DNA of 64,000 nt from Actinomycetospora soli (GTDB lineage: Bacteria > Actinomycetota > Actinomycetes > Mycobacteriales > Pseudonocardiaceae), in assembly GCF_021026295.1 (NCBI RefSeq), contig NZ_JAJNDA010000002.1, positions 434,001 to 498,000 on the forward strand, in the 5' to 3' direction. Every line of letters begins with the position of its first letter. The stretch's first letter is position 1. Positions 11,513-20,550 of this stretch are shown piece by piece. The translations under genes and the position numbers were made by a program. The notes beneath the pieces are model-generated. The model did no database searches and was not told where the DNA came from. It saw only the letters and a list, made by a program, of their open reading frames with translations.

Positions 11513-14007
11513 GCGCCCGCCCCGGAGGGCCGGGTCCCGGCGCCGACACGTCCGCCCAGGACCCCGACGGCCACGTCGTGGTGCCGCCCCCGCCCGCCCC
11601 GGTCGACGAGCCCGCCCGCCGGCCCCCGGGTCCGCCCGGTGACGACCCCGAGGCCCGCACCCGCCCCACGGCCGCCCGGCCGCAGGCGGGGCCGCCGCCG
11701 TCCGCGCTCGCACCCGTCGGCCCGGACGCCGCACCGCCGCACCGTCCCGGCCCGCCCCCGCCCGCCGGTCGACCGGCCGGGCCGACCCAGGGACCCCCGC
11801 CGGGAGCCCCGGGTCCGGCCGGACCCCCCGGCCCGCCGCCCGGACGGCCCGGTCCTCCGCCCGGGGCCCATCCCGGGCCGCCTCCGCAGGCGCCCGGTGC
11901 CCCGCCGCGTCCCGGGCACGAGCGCGACCACGATCATCGAGCAAACTCGGCGCCCGACCGGCCCGGCGGACCGCTGCAGGTGCTCGGTGACCACGGCCCG
12001 GGACGCCCGCGCGGTGGCCCGTCGTCGGGCACGCCGCAGGCCGCCGTGCCGCCGCTCGGTGCCGCGCCGATGCCGGGGCCGACGCCCTCGCCCGGCCCGA
12101 TGCCGGCGGGCCCGGTGCCGCCGGCCCGCACGCCCGACCCGGGCGCCACCCGTCCCCTCGCCGCCCGGGACGCGGTCACCGTCCCCGCCCGCGCGCTGCC
12201 GGTCGAGGAGCACCCGACGACCGGTCGTCCGCCCGCGCGCGTCGAGGAGGCGACGACCCGGCTGGGCGCGCTGCCCGGCGTCGACGCCGCGACCGTGCGG
12301 GCGGCCCCGCTGGCCTCATGGACGGTCGGCGACTCCCGCGACGAGACCGTCCTGCTGCCCCGTCCACCGCTCGAGCAGGACGCGCCCGCGGTCCCGGCCC
12401 CGCGCGCCCCGAGCGACGACCGCGACGACTCCTCGCTGGTCAAGGCGTCCGGCGGGATGGCGATCGCGACCCTCGTCAGCCGCCTCACCGGCTTCCTGCG
12501 CACGCTCGCGCTGGCCGCGACGATCGGTCTCGAGCTGGTCGGCAGCGCCTTCCAGATCGCGAACACGCTCCCCAACATCATCTTCGAGCTGCTGCTCGGC
12601 GGCGTGCTGACGAGCGTCGTCATCCCGGTGCTCGTGCGGGCCGCGAAGGAGGACGGCGACGACGGGGACGCCTTCGCGCAGAAGCTGCTCTCCGGCGCCG
12701 CGGTGGCGCTGCTGGTGGCGACGACGATTGCGACGGTCGCCGCGCCGCTGCTCGTGCTGCCCTACATCGAGAACGAGGCCTACCGCCCGCTCGCCACCGA
12801 CTTCGCCTACCTGCTGCTCCCGCAGATCTTCTTCTACGGCATGGGCGCGCTGTTCGGGGCGATCCTCAACGCCCGGGCGGTGTTCGGACCGGCGGCGTGG
12901 GCGCCCGTCCTCAACAACGTCGTCGTGCTGGTGGCGCTCGCCGTCTACTGGTTCCTGCCGAGCCCGCCCGACGGCGGGATCTCGACCACCCAGCTGCTCG
13001 TCGTCGGCGTCGGGAGCACGCTCGGCATCGTCCTGCAGGCCGCCGTGATGCTGCCCGCGATGCGGCGCACCGGCTTCCGCTGGCGCTGGCGCTTCGGCTG
13101 GGACCCCCGGCTCACGGCCTTCGGCGGCCTGGCCGCGTGGGTGATCGGCTACGTGATCATCTCGCAGGTCGGCCTCACGGCGATCCTGCGCGTGGCGTTC
13201 TCCGCCGACCCCGGCGGACCGTCGGTCTACTCGAACGCCTGGCTGCTCATCCAGGTGCCCTACGGCGTGCTCGGGGTGTCGCTCCTGACCGCCCTCATGC
13301 CGCGGATGAGCGCCGCGGCGGCGAACGGCCGGCTCGACCAGGTGGTCGCCGACCTCTCCCTCGGCTCCCGCCTGTCCACCGTCACGCTGCTGCCGGTCAG
13401 CGCGATCCTCACCGTCTTCGGGTCGCAGCTCGGCGTCGCGATGTTCTCGCTCGGCCGCTCCGGCGGGGCGTCCGCCGCCACGCTGGGCATGACGCTGTCC
13501 GCGTCCGCGTTCGGGCTCCTGCCCATGGCCGTGACGATGCTCCAGCTGCGCGTCTTCTACGCGATGGCGGACGCGCGCACGCCGACGTTGATCATGATCG
13601 TGATGACGGTGGTCAAGGTGCCGCTGGCCTACCTCTGCCCCGTCCTGCTGCCACCCGACCAGGTGGTGCTCGGGCTCGCCGCGGTCAACGCCTTCGGCTT
13701 CGTGGTCGGGCTGGTGGTCGGCGACGTCTGGCTGCGGGTGCGGCTCGGCCGGCTCGACACCCGCCGGGTGCTGCGCACGGTGCTGCTCACCGGCCTGGCG
13801 TCCGTCATGTCCGTCCTCGTCGCGGTCCTGCTCGTGACCCTGCTCGAACGGCTGCTGCCCGGCGGCGGGACGGTGGCCCGGGCCTGGCTCACCGTGGGCG
13901 TCGGCGGGGTGGTGTCCCTGCTGGTGCTGGTGGTCGCCATGCGCCTGCTGCGCGTGCCCGAGCTGGATCCGGTGGTCACGCGGCTGCGCCGCCTCGTCGG
14001 CCGCTGA
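11509..14007 (+). CDS. murJ: Lipid II flippase MurJ (MviN family)
   Basis: Moves the peptidoglycan precursor lipid II across the membrane. Residues 1 to about 300 form a long Pro/Gly/Arg-rich disordered cytoplasmic region with PPG-type repeats. The MurJ core starts near residue 308 with KASGGMAIATLVSRLTGFLR and continues through about 14 hydrophobic segments, with ANTLPNIIFELLLGG early on. Total 832 residues; the core alone is about 520, the normal size for the family. The ATG overlaps the preceding stop (ATGA). In Mycobacterium MurJ carries a C-terminal pseudokinase in the same chain; here that part is encoded by a separate downstream gene. Confidence 0.92.
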   Translation: MSARPGGPGPGADTSAQDPDGHVVVPPPPAPVDEPARRPPGPPGDDPEARTRPTAARPQAGPPPSALAPVGPDAAPPHRPGPPPPAGRPAGPTQGPPPGAPGPAGPPGPPPGRPGPPPGAHPGPPPQAPGAPPRPGHERDHDHRANSAPDRPGGPLQVLGDHGPGRPRGGPSSGTPQAAVPPLGAAPMPGPTPSPGPMPAGPVPPARTPDPGATRPLAARDAVTVPARALPVEEHPTTGRPPARVEEATTRLGALPGVDAATVRAAPLASWTVGDSRDETVLLPRPPLEQDAPAVPAPRAPSDDRDDSSLVKASGGMAIATLVSRLTGFLRTLALAATIGLELVGSAFQIANTLPNIIFELLLGGVLTSVVIPVLVRAAKEDGDDGDAFAQKLLSGAAVALLVATTIATVAAPLLVLPYIENEAYRPLATDFAYLLLPQIFFYGMGALFGAILNARAVFGPAAWAPVLNNVVVLVALAVYWFLPSPPDGGISTTQLLVVGVGSTLGIVLQAAVMLPAMRRTGFRWRWRFGWDPRLTAFGGLAAWVIGYVIISQVGLTAILRVAFSADPGGPSVYSNAWLLIQVPYGVLGVSLLTALMPRMSAAAANGRLDQVVADLSLGSRLSTVTLLPVSAILTVFGSQLGVAMFSLGRSGGASAATLGMTLSASAFGLLPMAVTMLQLRVFYAMADARTPTLIMIVMTVVKVPLAYLCPVLLPPDQVVLGLAAVNAFGFVVGLVVGDVWLRVRLGRLDTRRVLRTVLLTGLASVMSVLVAVLLVTLLERLLPGGGTVARAWLTVGVGGVVSLLVLVVAMRLLRVPELDPVVTRLRRLVGR

Positions 14008-14173
14008 CCCCCGGTCGGGTCGGACCCGACGCCCGGACGGGTTGCGTGCCGGTGACGGGGGTCGCGCCCGGGCCCGCGTCCACGACGACGGGCCCCGAGT
14101 CCCGTAGTCTCGCCGGTGACGTGCTCCCCGCGGGGAGCGGTGGCGCGGGTGGGGCGAGCCCGGAGGTGACGGG

Positions 14174-16231
14174 GTGGACGAGGCGGCGACCGCGCGGCGC
14201 GTGCCGGGCCCGTCCACCGGACGCCCGGCGTCCGGCGCGGTGGCCGACCCGACCGAGGGTGCCACCCCCGCCGAGACGCCCGGAGCCGCCACGACGGGGT
14301 CCGCCGCGAGCGGCCCGACCACGAACGGCTCCCCGACGAACGGGTCGCCCACCAACGGGTCGCCGACGAACGGCTCTGCTGCGGACGGCCCCGGCGCGAA
14401 CGGCTCGGCCACGAACGGAGCCGCCGCGGAGCGCCGGGAGACCCCGGCCGAGGAGCCGTCCACCCCGGCCGCGACCCCGTCGCCCGCGCCCGCAGACGAC
14501 GCCCCGACGACCGCGGTGCCGCCGGTCGCCCCCTCCGGGACGGGCATCGACGGCCCCACCACCTTCCTGCCCGACGGTGCCCGGCGCGGCGGCACGGGCG
14601 GTCGTCCCGGGAACCGGTCGTCGACGCCGGCCCGCGGCTCACGCCGCCCGAGCCCGCCCCCGGGCCCGCGCCCGCCGTCGTCGGGCCCCATCCCCGTCGG
14701 CCCGCGCGGCGCCCTCGTGCCCGGCACGGTCATCGCCGACCGCTACCGGCTGGTGGCCGAGGTCGGGCGCGACCTGGCCGCCGACGCCGCCTTGTGGAAG
14801 GCCCGGGACACGACGCTCGAGCGCGACGTCGCGATGACGCTGCTGGTCGGGGGCTGGCAGGCCGACGCCCGCGCCTCCTCCGCGCTGTCCCGCGCGACCC
14901 GGTCGGCGCACTTCGCCCACCGGAACGCGGCCCGCGTCCTCGACGTCATCCAGCCCGGCTCCAGCCGTCTGCCCGGCGGTGTCCTCGGCGCCGCCGTCGC
15001 CGAGTGGACCCCGGGCCGTGACCTCGCCGAGCTCGTCGCCGGCGGGCCGCTCTCGCCCAGCGCGGCGCTGCGCGTGGTCGAGCCGCTCGCCCAGGCGGTG
15101 GCGGACGCGCACCGCGCCGGGCTCGTCCTCGGGCTGGACCACCCGCAGCGCGTGCGGGTCACGGCCCGCGCCAACGCCCGGCTCGCGTTCCCCATGCCGC
15201 GTGGCGACGCCGAGGTCGACGACGACGTCCGCGGCCTCGGCGCGATCCTCTACCTGCTCCTGACCGGCCGCTGGCCCTCCAGCGACGGCGCCACCCCCGC
15301 CGGGCTCACCGCGGCCCCGCGGACCGCCACCGGCGGGATCGCGCCGGTCCGGGACCTGCGGCCCGCCCTGCCGGTCGGGCTCGCGGCGCTCGTCGACCGC
15401 ACGATCGACGCCTCCGGCGGGATCCGCACGGCCGCCGCGGTGCACGGCCTCGTCCGGCAGCTGCGCGAGGGCGCCGAGGACGACGGCGTGCTCCTGCCCC
15501 TCACCGAGGACGGCGTCCAGCTCGCCGAGGACGACGGGGCCGTCTGGCACCCCGACGACGAGGACGGCGACCGCCCCGACCCCGACACGCGCCGCAAGCT
15601 GCGGATCGGCGTCACGCTCCTGGTGGTCGCGGTGCTCGCGATCGTCGCGTTCGTGGCCTTCCAGGCGGTCTCGCTGCTCGGGGGCGGCCCCTCCTCGGGA
15701 CCGCCGCTCGTCATCCCGACGTCCGCCGCCCCGGCACCCGCGCCCAGCCAGGCCCCGGCGCCCGCGGTCCCGGCCGTGCCCGCCGCACCCGGCGCCCCGG
15801 TGCAGCTCGCGAGCATCGCCGTCTACGACCCGTCCGGGAACCCCGACAACCCCGACCGCGTCGGGCGCGCCGCCGACAACGACCCGTCCACGACGTGGTC
15901 GACGTCGGACTACCGCCAGCAGTTCCCCGCGCTGAAGCCGGGCATCGGGCTGATGACGACGTTCCGGACGCCGAGCCGGCCCACCCAGGTGATCGTGCGG
16001 TCCCCGAGCCCGGGCACGACGATCGAGGTCCGCTCCGCCGCCGCGCCGAACCTCCCGCTGGCGCAGACGCAGCTGCTCGGCACGGGCACCGTGTCCGGGG
16101 ACACCACCACGATCCCGCTGCAGGCCGGGGCACCCACCTCGAACCTGCTCGTGTGGATCACCGCGCTCGGGCAGTCCGACGGGCAGTACGCCAGCGAGAT
16201 CTCCGAGGTGACGGTGATCGGCGGGCCCTGA
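14174..16231 (+). CDS. Membrane-anchored pseudokinase with discoidin-like C-terminus
   Basis: Protein of 685 residues. Residues 1-180 are low-complexity, including tandem NGSPT units around residues 52-70. A Ser/Thr-kinase-like fold spans about 186-430, but the catalytic residues are absent: the VAxK lysine position reads VAMT, the HRD loop reads GLDHPQR, and no DFG is seen. A membrane helix lies at about 476-498, followed by a Pro/Ala linker and a beta-rich discoidin (F5/8-like) domain with DNDPSTTWST. This matches the C-terminal half of mycobacterial MviN (Rv3910), where the phosphorylated pseudokinase recruits FhaA. Here it is a free-standing gene 166 bp after murJ, GTG start. Confidence 0.85.
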   Translation: MDEAATARRVPGPSTGRPASGAVADPTEGATPAETPGAATTGSAASGPTTNGSPTNGSPTNGSPTNGSAADGPGANGSATNGAAAERRETPAEEPSTPAATPSPAPADDAPTTAVPPVAPSGTGIDGPTTFLPDGARRGGTGGRPGNRSSTPARGSRRPSPPPGPRPPSSGPIPVGPRGALVPGTVIADRYRLVAEVGRDLAADAALWKARDTTLERDVAMTLLVGGWQADARASSALSRATRSAHFAHRNAARVLDVIQPGSSRLPGGVLGAAVAEWTPGRDLAELVAGGPLSPSAALRVVEPLAQAVADAHRAGLVLGLDHPQRVRVTARANARLAFPMPRGDAEVDDDVRGLGAILYLLLTGRWPSSDGATPAGLTAAPRTATGGIAPVRDLRPALPVGLAALVDRTIDASGGIRTAAAVHGLVRQLREGAEDDGVLLPLTEDGVQLAEDDGAVWHPDDEDGDRPDPDTRRKLRIGVTLLVVAVLAIVAFVAFQAVSLLGGGPSSGPPLVIPTSAAPAPAPSQAPAPAVPAVPAAPGAPVQLASIAVYDPSGNPDNPDRVGRAADNDPSTTWSTSDYRQQFPALKPGIGLMTTFRTPSRPTQVIVRSPSPGTTIEVRSAAAPNLPLAQTQLLGTGTVSGDTTTIPLQAGAPTSNLLVWITALGQSDGQYASEISEVTVIGGP

Positions 16232-16309
16232 GCCCGTGCCGGTCCCCGCTCGCGCGGGTTCCACGAAAGCGCCCCTGCCCGCCGGACGGGCCGCCTAGCG
16301 TCGGCGACC

Positions 16310-16972
16310 GTGGCCGACACCCGATCCGACGAGGCGCTGCTCGCGGCGCACGTCGCGGGGGACCCGACCGCGTTCGAGGAGATCGTCCGGCGCTACTCCG
16401 AGCGGCTCTGGGCGTTCGCGACCCGCATCCTGCGGGACTCGCACGACGCGGCCGACGTCGTCCAGGAGGCCATGATCTCGGCCTACCGCAACGCGGCCCG
16501 GTGGCGCGGCGAGGCCACCGTGAACACCTGGCTGCACCGCATCGTCCACCACGCGAGCCTCGACCGGCTCCGCCGACGGCGCACCCGCCCCGCCGAGCCA
16601 CTCACCGACGCCGTCGACGTCCCGCTGCACCGCGACCCGATCCTCGACCGGGAGCGTGCCCTGGCCGTCGAGGAGGCCCTGGGGCGGCTGCCGCTGGCCC
16701 AGCGCGCCGCGGTCGTCCTGGTGGACATGGAGGGCATGACGGTGGCCGAGGCCGCCGCGGTGCTCGAGATCAAGGAGGGCACGGTCAAGAGTCGCGCCGC
16801 GCGGGGTCGCTACCGCCTCGCCACCCTGCTCGGCCACCTGCGGCCGGAGTTCGACACCGCCCCCGAGGAGCGCCGGGGCCCGGCGGCGAGAATCGTCGGG
16901 AACGAACCGGGGGTCGGCGACGTCCGAGCCCCGGGAGGCCGGATGCGCAGCCCGTCAGGAGGGGACCGATGA
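16310..16972 (+). CDS. sigM: RNA polymerase sigma factor SigM (ECF family)
   Basis: Extracytoplasmic-function sigma factor of 220 residues. Region 2 includes FEEIVRRYSERLWAFATRIL and DAADVVQEAMISAYRN; region 4 includes LPLAQRAAVVLVDMEGM and the helix-turn-helix VAEAAAVLEIKEGTVKSR. The GTG at 16310 lies eight bases after TAGCGT (16296-16301), suggesting a leaderless transcript from a housekeeping-type promoter. It overlaps the next gene by ATGA. By synteny it equals mycobacterial SigM, which is held inactive by the membrane anti-sigma factor encoded next. The 40-residue tail beyond region 4 is not family-typical. Confidence 0.92.
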   Translation: MADTRSDEALLAAHVAGDPTAFEEIVRRYSERLWAFATRILRDSHDAADVVQEAMISAYRNAARWRGEATVNTWLHRIVHHASLDRLRRRRTRPAEPLTDAVDVPLHRDPILDRERALAVEEALGRLPLAQRAAVVLVDMEGMTVAEAAAVLEIKEGTVKSRAARGRYRLATLLGHLRPEFDTAPEERRGPAARIVGNEPGVGDVRAPGGRMRSPSGGDR

Positions 16973-17640
16973 CCGACCCGGCCCCCGGCGCGCGCGCCGG
17001 GGACGTCCCCGACGCCGCCCTGCGCCACGGCGAGGGCGACGGCCCCCGTCCCGGCGAGGAGGAGCTCTTCGCCGCCCTCGACCGCACGCGCGCCGACCTC
17101 GCCGCCGCCCCGCGCCCGGTCGCCCCGGAGGGCCTCACGGGGTCCCTGCTGGCCGCCGTGGCCGCCGAACGGGACGCCCCGGACCGGCCGCCCGCCCGAC
17201 GACGGGTGCCCCGGCCGGGTCGGCGGTGGGCCGCCACCGCGGCCGTGGGTCTCGTCGCCGCGGCGGCCGCGGCGGTGGCCGTCGTGGTCCTCGGGCCGTC
17301 CGGCGGCGGTCCCGTCCCGCCCCCGGCGCCGACGGCGGCCCCCACACCGGGTGCACCCGTCGTCCTGACCTCGGCGGACCTGCCGCAGGCGCTCCGGTCG
17401 GGCCTGGGCGGCCGGGACGGCACGCCCGACCCGGCCGCGCGCGCGTCCTGCCTGGTCGCGCACGGGCTGCCGGCCGGCACCGTCCCGGTCGGCAGCCGGG
17501 CCGTGGTGCTCGACGGGCGACCGGGCACGCTGTACGTGCTCACCACCGGAGTGGCCGCCCGGTTCCGGCTGCTCGTCGTCGGCCCCGGCTGCGCGCCCGG
17601 GACGCCGGACACCCTCGGCGACGTCACGGTGGGCGGGTGA
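16969..17640 (+). CDS. Probable anti-sigma-M factor, single-pass membrane protein
   Basis: Protein of 223 residues encoded directly after sigM with an ATGA overlap. A cytoplasmic N-terminal segment of about 85 residues, with a helical [19 protein letters not shown] stretch, precedes one membrane helix at about 88-108, then a Pro-rich linker and an extracytoplasmic domain with two cysteines (SCLVAHG and GPGCAPG) that could form a disulfide. Position and topology match mycobacterial RsmA (Rv3912). The N-terminus lacks an obvious zinc-binding ZAS motif, so recognition of SigM is inferred from context. Confidence 0.75.
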   Translation: MTDPAPGARAGDVPDAALRHGEGDGPRPGEEELFAALDRTRADLAAAPRPVAPEGLTGSLLAAVAAERDAPDRPPARRRVPRPGRRWAATAAVGLVAAAAAAVAVVVLGPSGGGPVPPPAPTAAPTPGAPVVLTSADLPQALRSGLGGRDGTPDPAARASCLVAHGLPAGTVPVGSRAVVLDGRPGTLYVLTTGVAARFRLLVVGPGCAPGTPDTLGDVTVGG

Positions 17641-17663
17641 GTGGGCCGGGCGACACGGCGTGG

Positions 17664-17690
17664 GGAATCCTGGGGCCGTGGGCGACGTTT
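17664..17690 (+). promoter_or_regulatory. SigR/SigH-type promoter of trxB-trxA
   Basis: GGGAAT ends at 17668 and GTTT starts at 17687, giving GGAAT-N18-GTT, the consensus for Streptomyces SigR and mycobacterial SigH, both of which control trxBA in their hosts. The expected transcription start, about seven bases after GTT, falls at the GTG start codon at 17699. Confidence 0.65.
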
Positions 17691-17698
17691 CAGCGGAC

Positions 17699-18712
17699 GT
17701 GAGTGAGCAGACCATCCACGACGTCATCATCGTGGGTTCCGGACCGGCGGGGTACACCGCGGCGACCTATGCGGCCCGGGCGCAGCTCGACGTCGTGGTC
17801 TTCGAGGGCAGCCAGTTCGGTGGTGCCCTCATGACCACGACCGAGGTCGAGAACTACCCCGGGTTCGTCGAAGGAATCATGGGCCCGGAGCTGATGGACC
17901 AGATGCGCCGCCAGGCCGAGCGCTTCGGCGCGGACCTGCGCCCCGCGGACGTCGACGGCATCGACCTGTCCGGCGAGGTCAAGACGGTCACCGTCGGCAA
18001 GGAGCGGCACTCCGCCCGCGCCGTGATCCTCGCCATGGGCTCCGCGCCGCGCTACGTCGGCGTGCCCGGCGAGGAGCGACTGCTGGGCCACGGCGTGTCG
18101 GCCTGTGCCACGTGTGACGGGTTCTTCTTCCGCGACCACGACATCGTGGTCGTCGGCGGCGGCGACTCCGCCATGGAGGAGGCCACCTTCCTCACCCGGT
18201 TCGCCCGATCGGTCACGATCGTGCACCGCCGCGAGGAGTTCCGGGCCTCCGGGATCATGCTGGAGCGGGCGCGCACCAACGAGAAGATTCGCTTCCGGAC
18301 GAACGCCGTGGTCACCGAGGTGCTCGGCGAGAACTCCGTGACGGGGGTCCGGGTGCGCGACGTCGTCACCGGCGAGGAGGACACCCTGGAGGCGACCGGG
18401 ATGTTCGTGGCCATCGGGCACGACCCGCGCTCGGAGCTGGTCGCCGGCCAGGTCGACCTCGACGACGAGGGCTACGTCCACGTGGCGCACCCCAGCACCT
18501 ACACGAACCTCCCCGGCGTGTTCGCCTGCGGCGACCTCACCGACAAGACCTACCAGCAGGCCATCACCGCGGCCGGCAGCGGCTGCACGGCCTCCATCGA
18601 CGCCGAGCGCTGGCTCGCCGAGAACCCGGCGACCGCCGTCCCGGACACCTCGCCCAAGCCCGGCGCCGGCACCGAGCTCACCCCCGAGCTCGACGCCGTC
18701 CCGGCGCACTGA
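17699..18712 (+). CDS. trxB: Thioredoxin-disulfide reductase
   Basis: FAD- and NADPH-dependent enzyme of 337 residues that reduces thioredoxin. The FAD dinucleotide motif is [11 protein letters not shown] near the N-terminus, the redox-active pair is CATC at residues 136-139, the NADPH site is [12 protein letters not shown], and the C-terminal FAD motif [10 protein letters not shown] is present. I chose the GTG at 17699 because a SigR-type promoter (17664-17690) would start RNA there; in-frame GTGs at 17660 and 17678 lie before or inside that promoter. It forms a pair with trxA 35 bp downstream. Confidence 0.93.
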   Translation: MSEQTIHDVIIVGSGPAGYTAATYAARAQLDVVVFEGSQFGGALMTTTEVENYPGFVEGIMGPELMDQMRRQAERFGADLRPADVDGIDLSGEVKTVTVGKERHSARAVILAMGSAPRYVGVPGEERLLGHGVSACATCDGFFFRDHDIVVVGGGDSAMEEATFLTRFARSVTIVHRREEFRASGIMLERARTNEKIRFRTNAVVTEVLGENSVTGVRVRDVVTGEEDTLEATGMFVAIGHDPRSELVAGQVDLDDEGYVHVAHPSTYTNLPGVFACGDLTDKTYQQAITAAGSGCTASIDAERWLAENPATAVPDTSPKPGAGTELTPELDAVPAH

Positions 18713-18747
18713 ACCCGTCCCGATCCGTACCTCCGGAAGGAGCCCTC

Positions 18748-19074
18748 ATGGGCAGCCCGATCAACGTCACCGACTCCACGTTCTCGGACGAGGTGCTGAA
18801 CAGCGACAAGCCGGTCGTCGTCGACTTCTGGGCGACCTGGTGCGGGCCGTGCAAGATGGTCGCCCCGGTGCTCGAGGAGATCGCCCAGGAGCACGGTGAC
18901 AAGATCACCGTCGCCAAGCTGGACATCGACCAGAACCAGGCGACCGCGCGGGACTACCAGGTCATGTCGATCCCGACCATGATCGTCTTCCAGGGCGGCA
19001 AGCCGGTGAAGCAGATCGTGGGCGCCAAGCCGAAGGCCGCGCTGCTCAACGACCTCTCCGACGTGCTCGGCTGA
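18748..19074 (+). CDS. trxA: Thioredoxin
   Basis: Thiol-disulfide carrier protein of 108 residues with the classic WCGPC site (Cys32 and Cys35), the buried Asp26 in VVDFWATW and the cis-proline loop SIPT. It donates electrons to reductases such as ribonucleotide reductase and peroxiredoxins. GGAAGGAG precedes the ATG at good spacing. It is reduced by the TrxB encoded just upstream and should share its promoter. Orthologous to mycobacterial TrxC by position. Confidence 0.96.
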   Translation: MGSPINVTDSTFSDEVLNSDKPVVVDFWATWCGPCKMVAPVLEEIAQEHGDKITVAKLDIDQNQATARDYQVMSIPTMIVFQGGKPVKQIVGAKPKAALLNDLSDVLG

Positions 19075-19090
19075 CCTGCCGCACGTTTCC

Positions 19091-19127
19091 CGACGCCGGG
19101 TCCGGACCTCGTCCGGGCCCGGCGTCG
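19091..19127. terminator. Strong hairpin terminator after trxA
   Basis: Near-perfect 17-bp arms (CGACGCCGGG... paired with ...CCCGGCGTCG) flank a CTC loop, with one internal mismatch. It begins 17 bp after the trxA stop and ends before the cwlM leader. No T-run follows, as is common in actinobacteria. Confidence 0.8.
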
Positions 19128-19319
19128 TCGTGTCCGGGGTCGCCCGAACCCGAACCGTGACCCTCCGGCGCGGGCCCGATGCCGGGTGTGTGCGGGGCGG
19201 CAGGGCACAATGAGGCTCGGGTGAAACCGACGCAGTCCACGTCGGCGGTGCGACACCGTTGCCGCCTGCGCGGGATCGGCCTCACCGCCGCAGTGACCGG
19301 ACAGGACGGGAGCAACCGA

Positions 19320-20480
19320 ATGCAGCTGCTCAGCCGCGGCGACACCGGTCCGGCGGTCGCCGAGGTCCGCGCAGCGCTCGAGGGTCTGGGCCTGCTCGAG
19401 CCCGCCGACGCGGCGCACTCCGTGTTCGACACGGCGCTGTTCGACTCGGCGCTCGAGGACGCGGTCCGCGCGTTCCAGCAGAACCGCGGGCTGATCACGG
19501 ACGGTGTCGTGGGCCCCGCGACCTACCGTGCGCTGCGCGACGCCCGCTGGTCCCTGGGCGACCGCATGCTCTGCCTGCAGATGACCAACATGATGACCGG
19601 CGACGACGTGTTCGCCCTCCAGGAGCGCCTGCTCGAGCTGGGGTACGACTCGGGGCGCGCGGACGGCGCGTTCGGGCGCCAGACCGAGCAGGCCCTGCGC
19701 AGCTTCCAGCGCGACTACGGGATGGCCCCCGACGGCATCTGCGGGCCCCGCACGCTGCGCCACCTCGGCTACCTGGGGCGCAAGGTCACCGGCGGCCGTC
19801 CGGGCCTGCTGCGCGAGCAGGAGCGGCTGCACCGGGCCGGGCCGCGCCTCTCCGGCAAGCGCATCGTGATCGATCCGGGTCACGGCGGTGCGCACCCCGG
19901 CGGCGCGATCGGCGACGTCACCGAGGCCGGCCTGGTCTCCGACATCGCCCGACGGCTCGAGGGCCGCATGTCCGCGGCCGGCATGGAGGCCCTGCTCTCG
20001 CACGGCCCGCAGGACTGCCCGAGCGACGCCGAGCGGGCGGCCTTCGCCAACTCGGCCGGCGCCGACGTGGTGCTCTCGCTGCACGTGGACGCGAACCCGA
20101 GCCCGGCCGCGAACGGGCTGGCCGCCTTCCACTTCGGCACCGGCACCGGCGCGACCTCCACGGTGGGCGAGGCCCTCGCGGGCTACATCCACCGGGAGCT
20201 GCTCGCCCGCACCCGGATGACCGACTGCGGCGTGCACCCGCGGCCCTGGGAGCTGCTGCGGCTGACCCGGATGCCCGCCGTGCGGGTGGAGATCGGGTAC
20301 CTCACCAACGCCGCGGACCGGGCGGCCCTGCTCGACCCGGCGTTCCGCGACGTCGTCGCCGAGGGGATCCTCGTCGCCGTGAAGCGGCTCTACCTGCTCG
20401 GGCAGAACGACAAGCCGACCGGCACGTTCACGTTCTCCGACATCCTCCAGCGCGAGGAAGGCAGCCCGATCGGCGCCTAG
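19320..20480 (+). CDS. cwlM: CwlM-type N-acetylmuramoyl-L-alanine amidase family regulator
   Basis: Protein of 386 residues. Two peptidoglycan-binding-type domains occupy about residues 4-75 and 85-150, then an Amidase_3 domain from about 181 to 372 with DPGHGG, LSLHVDAN and VEIGYLTN. The zinc-ligand histidines and the catalytic glutamate appear intact. No signal peptide is seen, as in mycobacterial CwlM, a cytoplasmic protein that when phosphorylated by PknB activates MurA. The conserved tail TGTFTFSDIL, around the phosphorylated Thr of mycobacterial CwlM, is present. I chose ATG 19320 because residues upstream of it look non-coding. Confidence 0.9.
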   Translation: MQLLSRGDTGPAVAEVRAALEGLGLLEPADAAHSVFDTALFDSALEDAVRAFQQNRGLITDGVVGPATYRALRDARWSLGDRMLCLQMTNMMTGDDVFALQERLLELGYDSGRADGAFGRQTEQALRSFQRDYGMAPDGICGPRTLRHLGYLGRKVTGGRPGLLREQERLHRAGPRLSGKRIVIDPGHGGAHPGGAIGDVTEAGLVSDIARRLEGRMSAAGMEALLSHGPQDCPSDAERAAFANSAGADVVLSLHVDANPSPAANGLAAFHFGTGTGATSTVGEALAGYIHRELLARTRMTDCGVHPRPWELLRLTRMPAVRVEIGYLTNAADRAALLDPAFRDVVAEGILVAVKRLYLLGQNDKPTGTFTFSDILQREEGSPIGA

Positions 20481-20493
20481 TCGTGCGCTCCGC

Positions 20494-20541
20494 GCTCGTG
20501 AGCACTGCCCGCGGCTGTAGCCGCCGGAAGTGCTCACGAGC
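20494..20541. terminator. Nested cruciform-like terminator between cwlM and the GNAT gene
   Basis: Outer 13-bp arms GCTCGTGAGCACT (20494-20506) and its exact reverse complement (20529-20541) enclose an inner hairpin GCGGCT-GT-AGCCGC (20511-20524). It lies between two converging genes, so it can stop both transcripts. Confidence 0.75.
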
Positions 20542-20550
20542 CGCAGGCAC

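Noticed and set aside
9533-11944. Long minus-strand open frame across the DUF6049 gene
   Set aside because: Composition is shadow-like; the plus-strand protein has signal peptide and membrane anchor.
16251-16265. GTTCCACGAAAGC parS-like sequence before sigM
   Set aside because: Central CACGTG and the right arm are missing.
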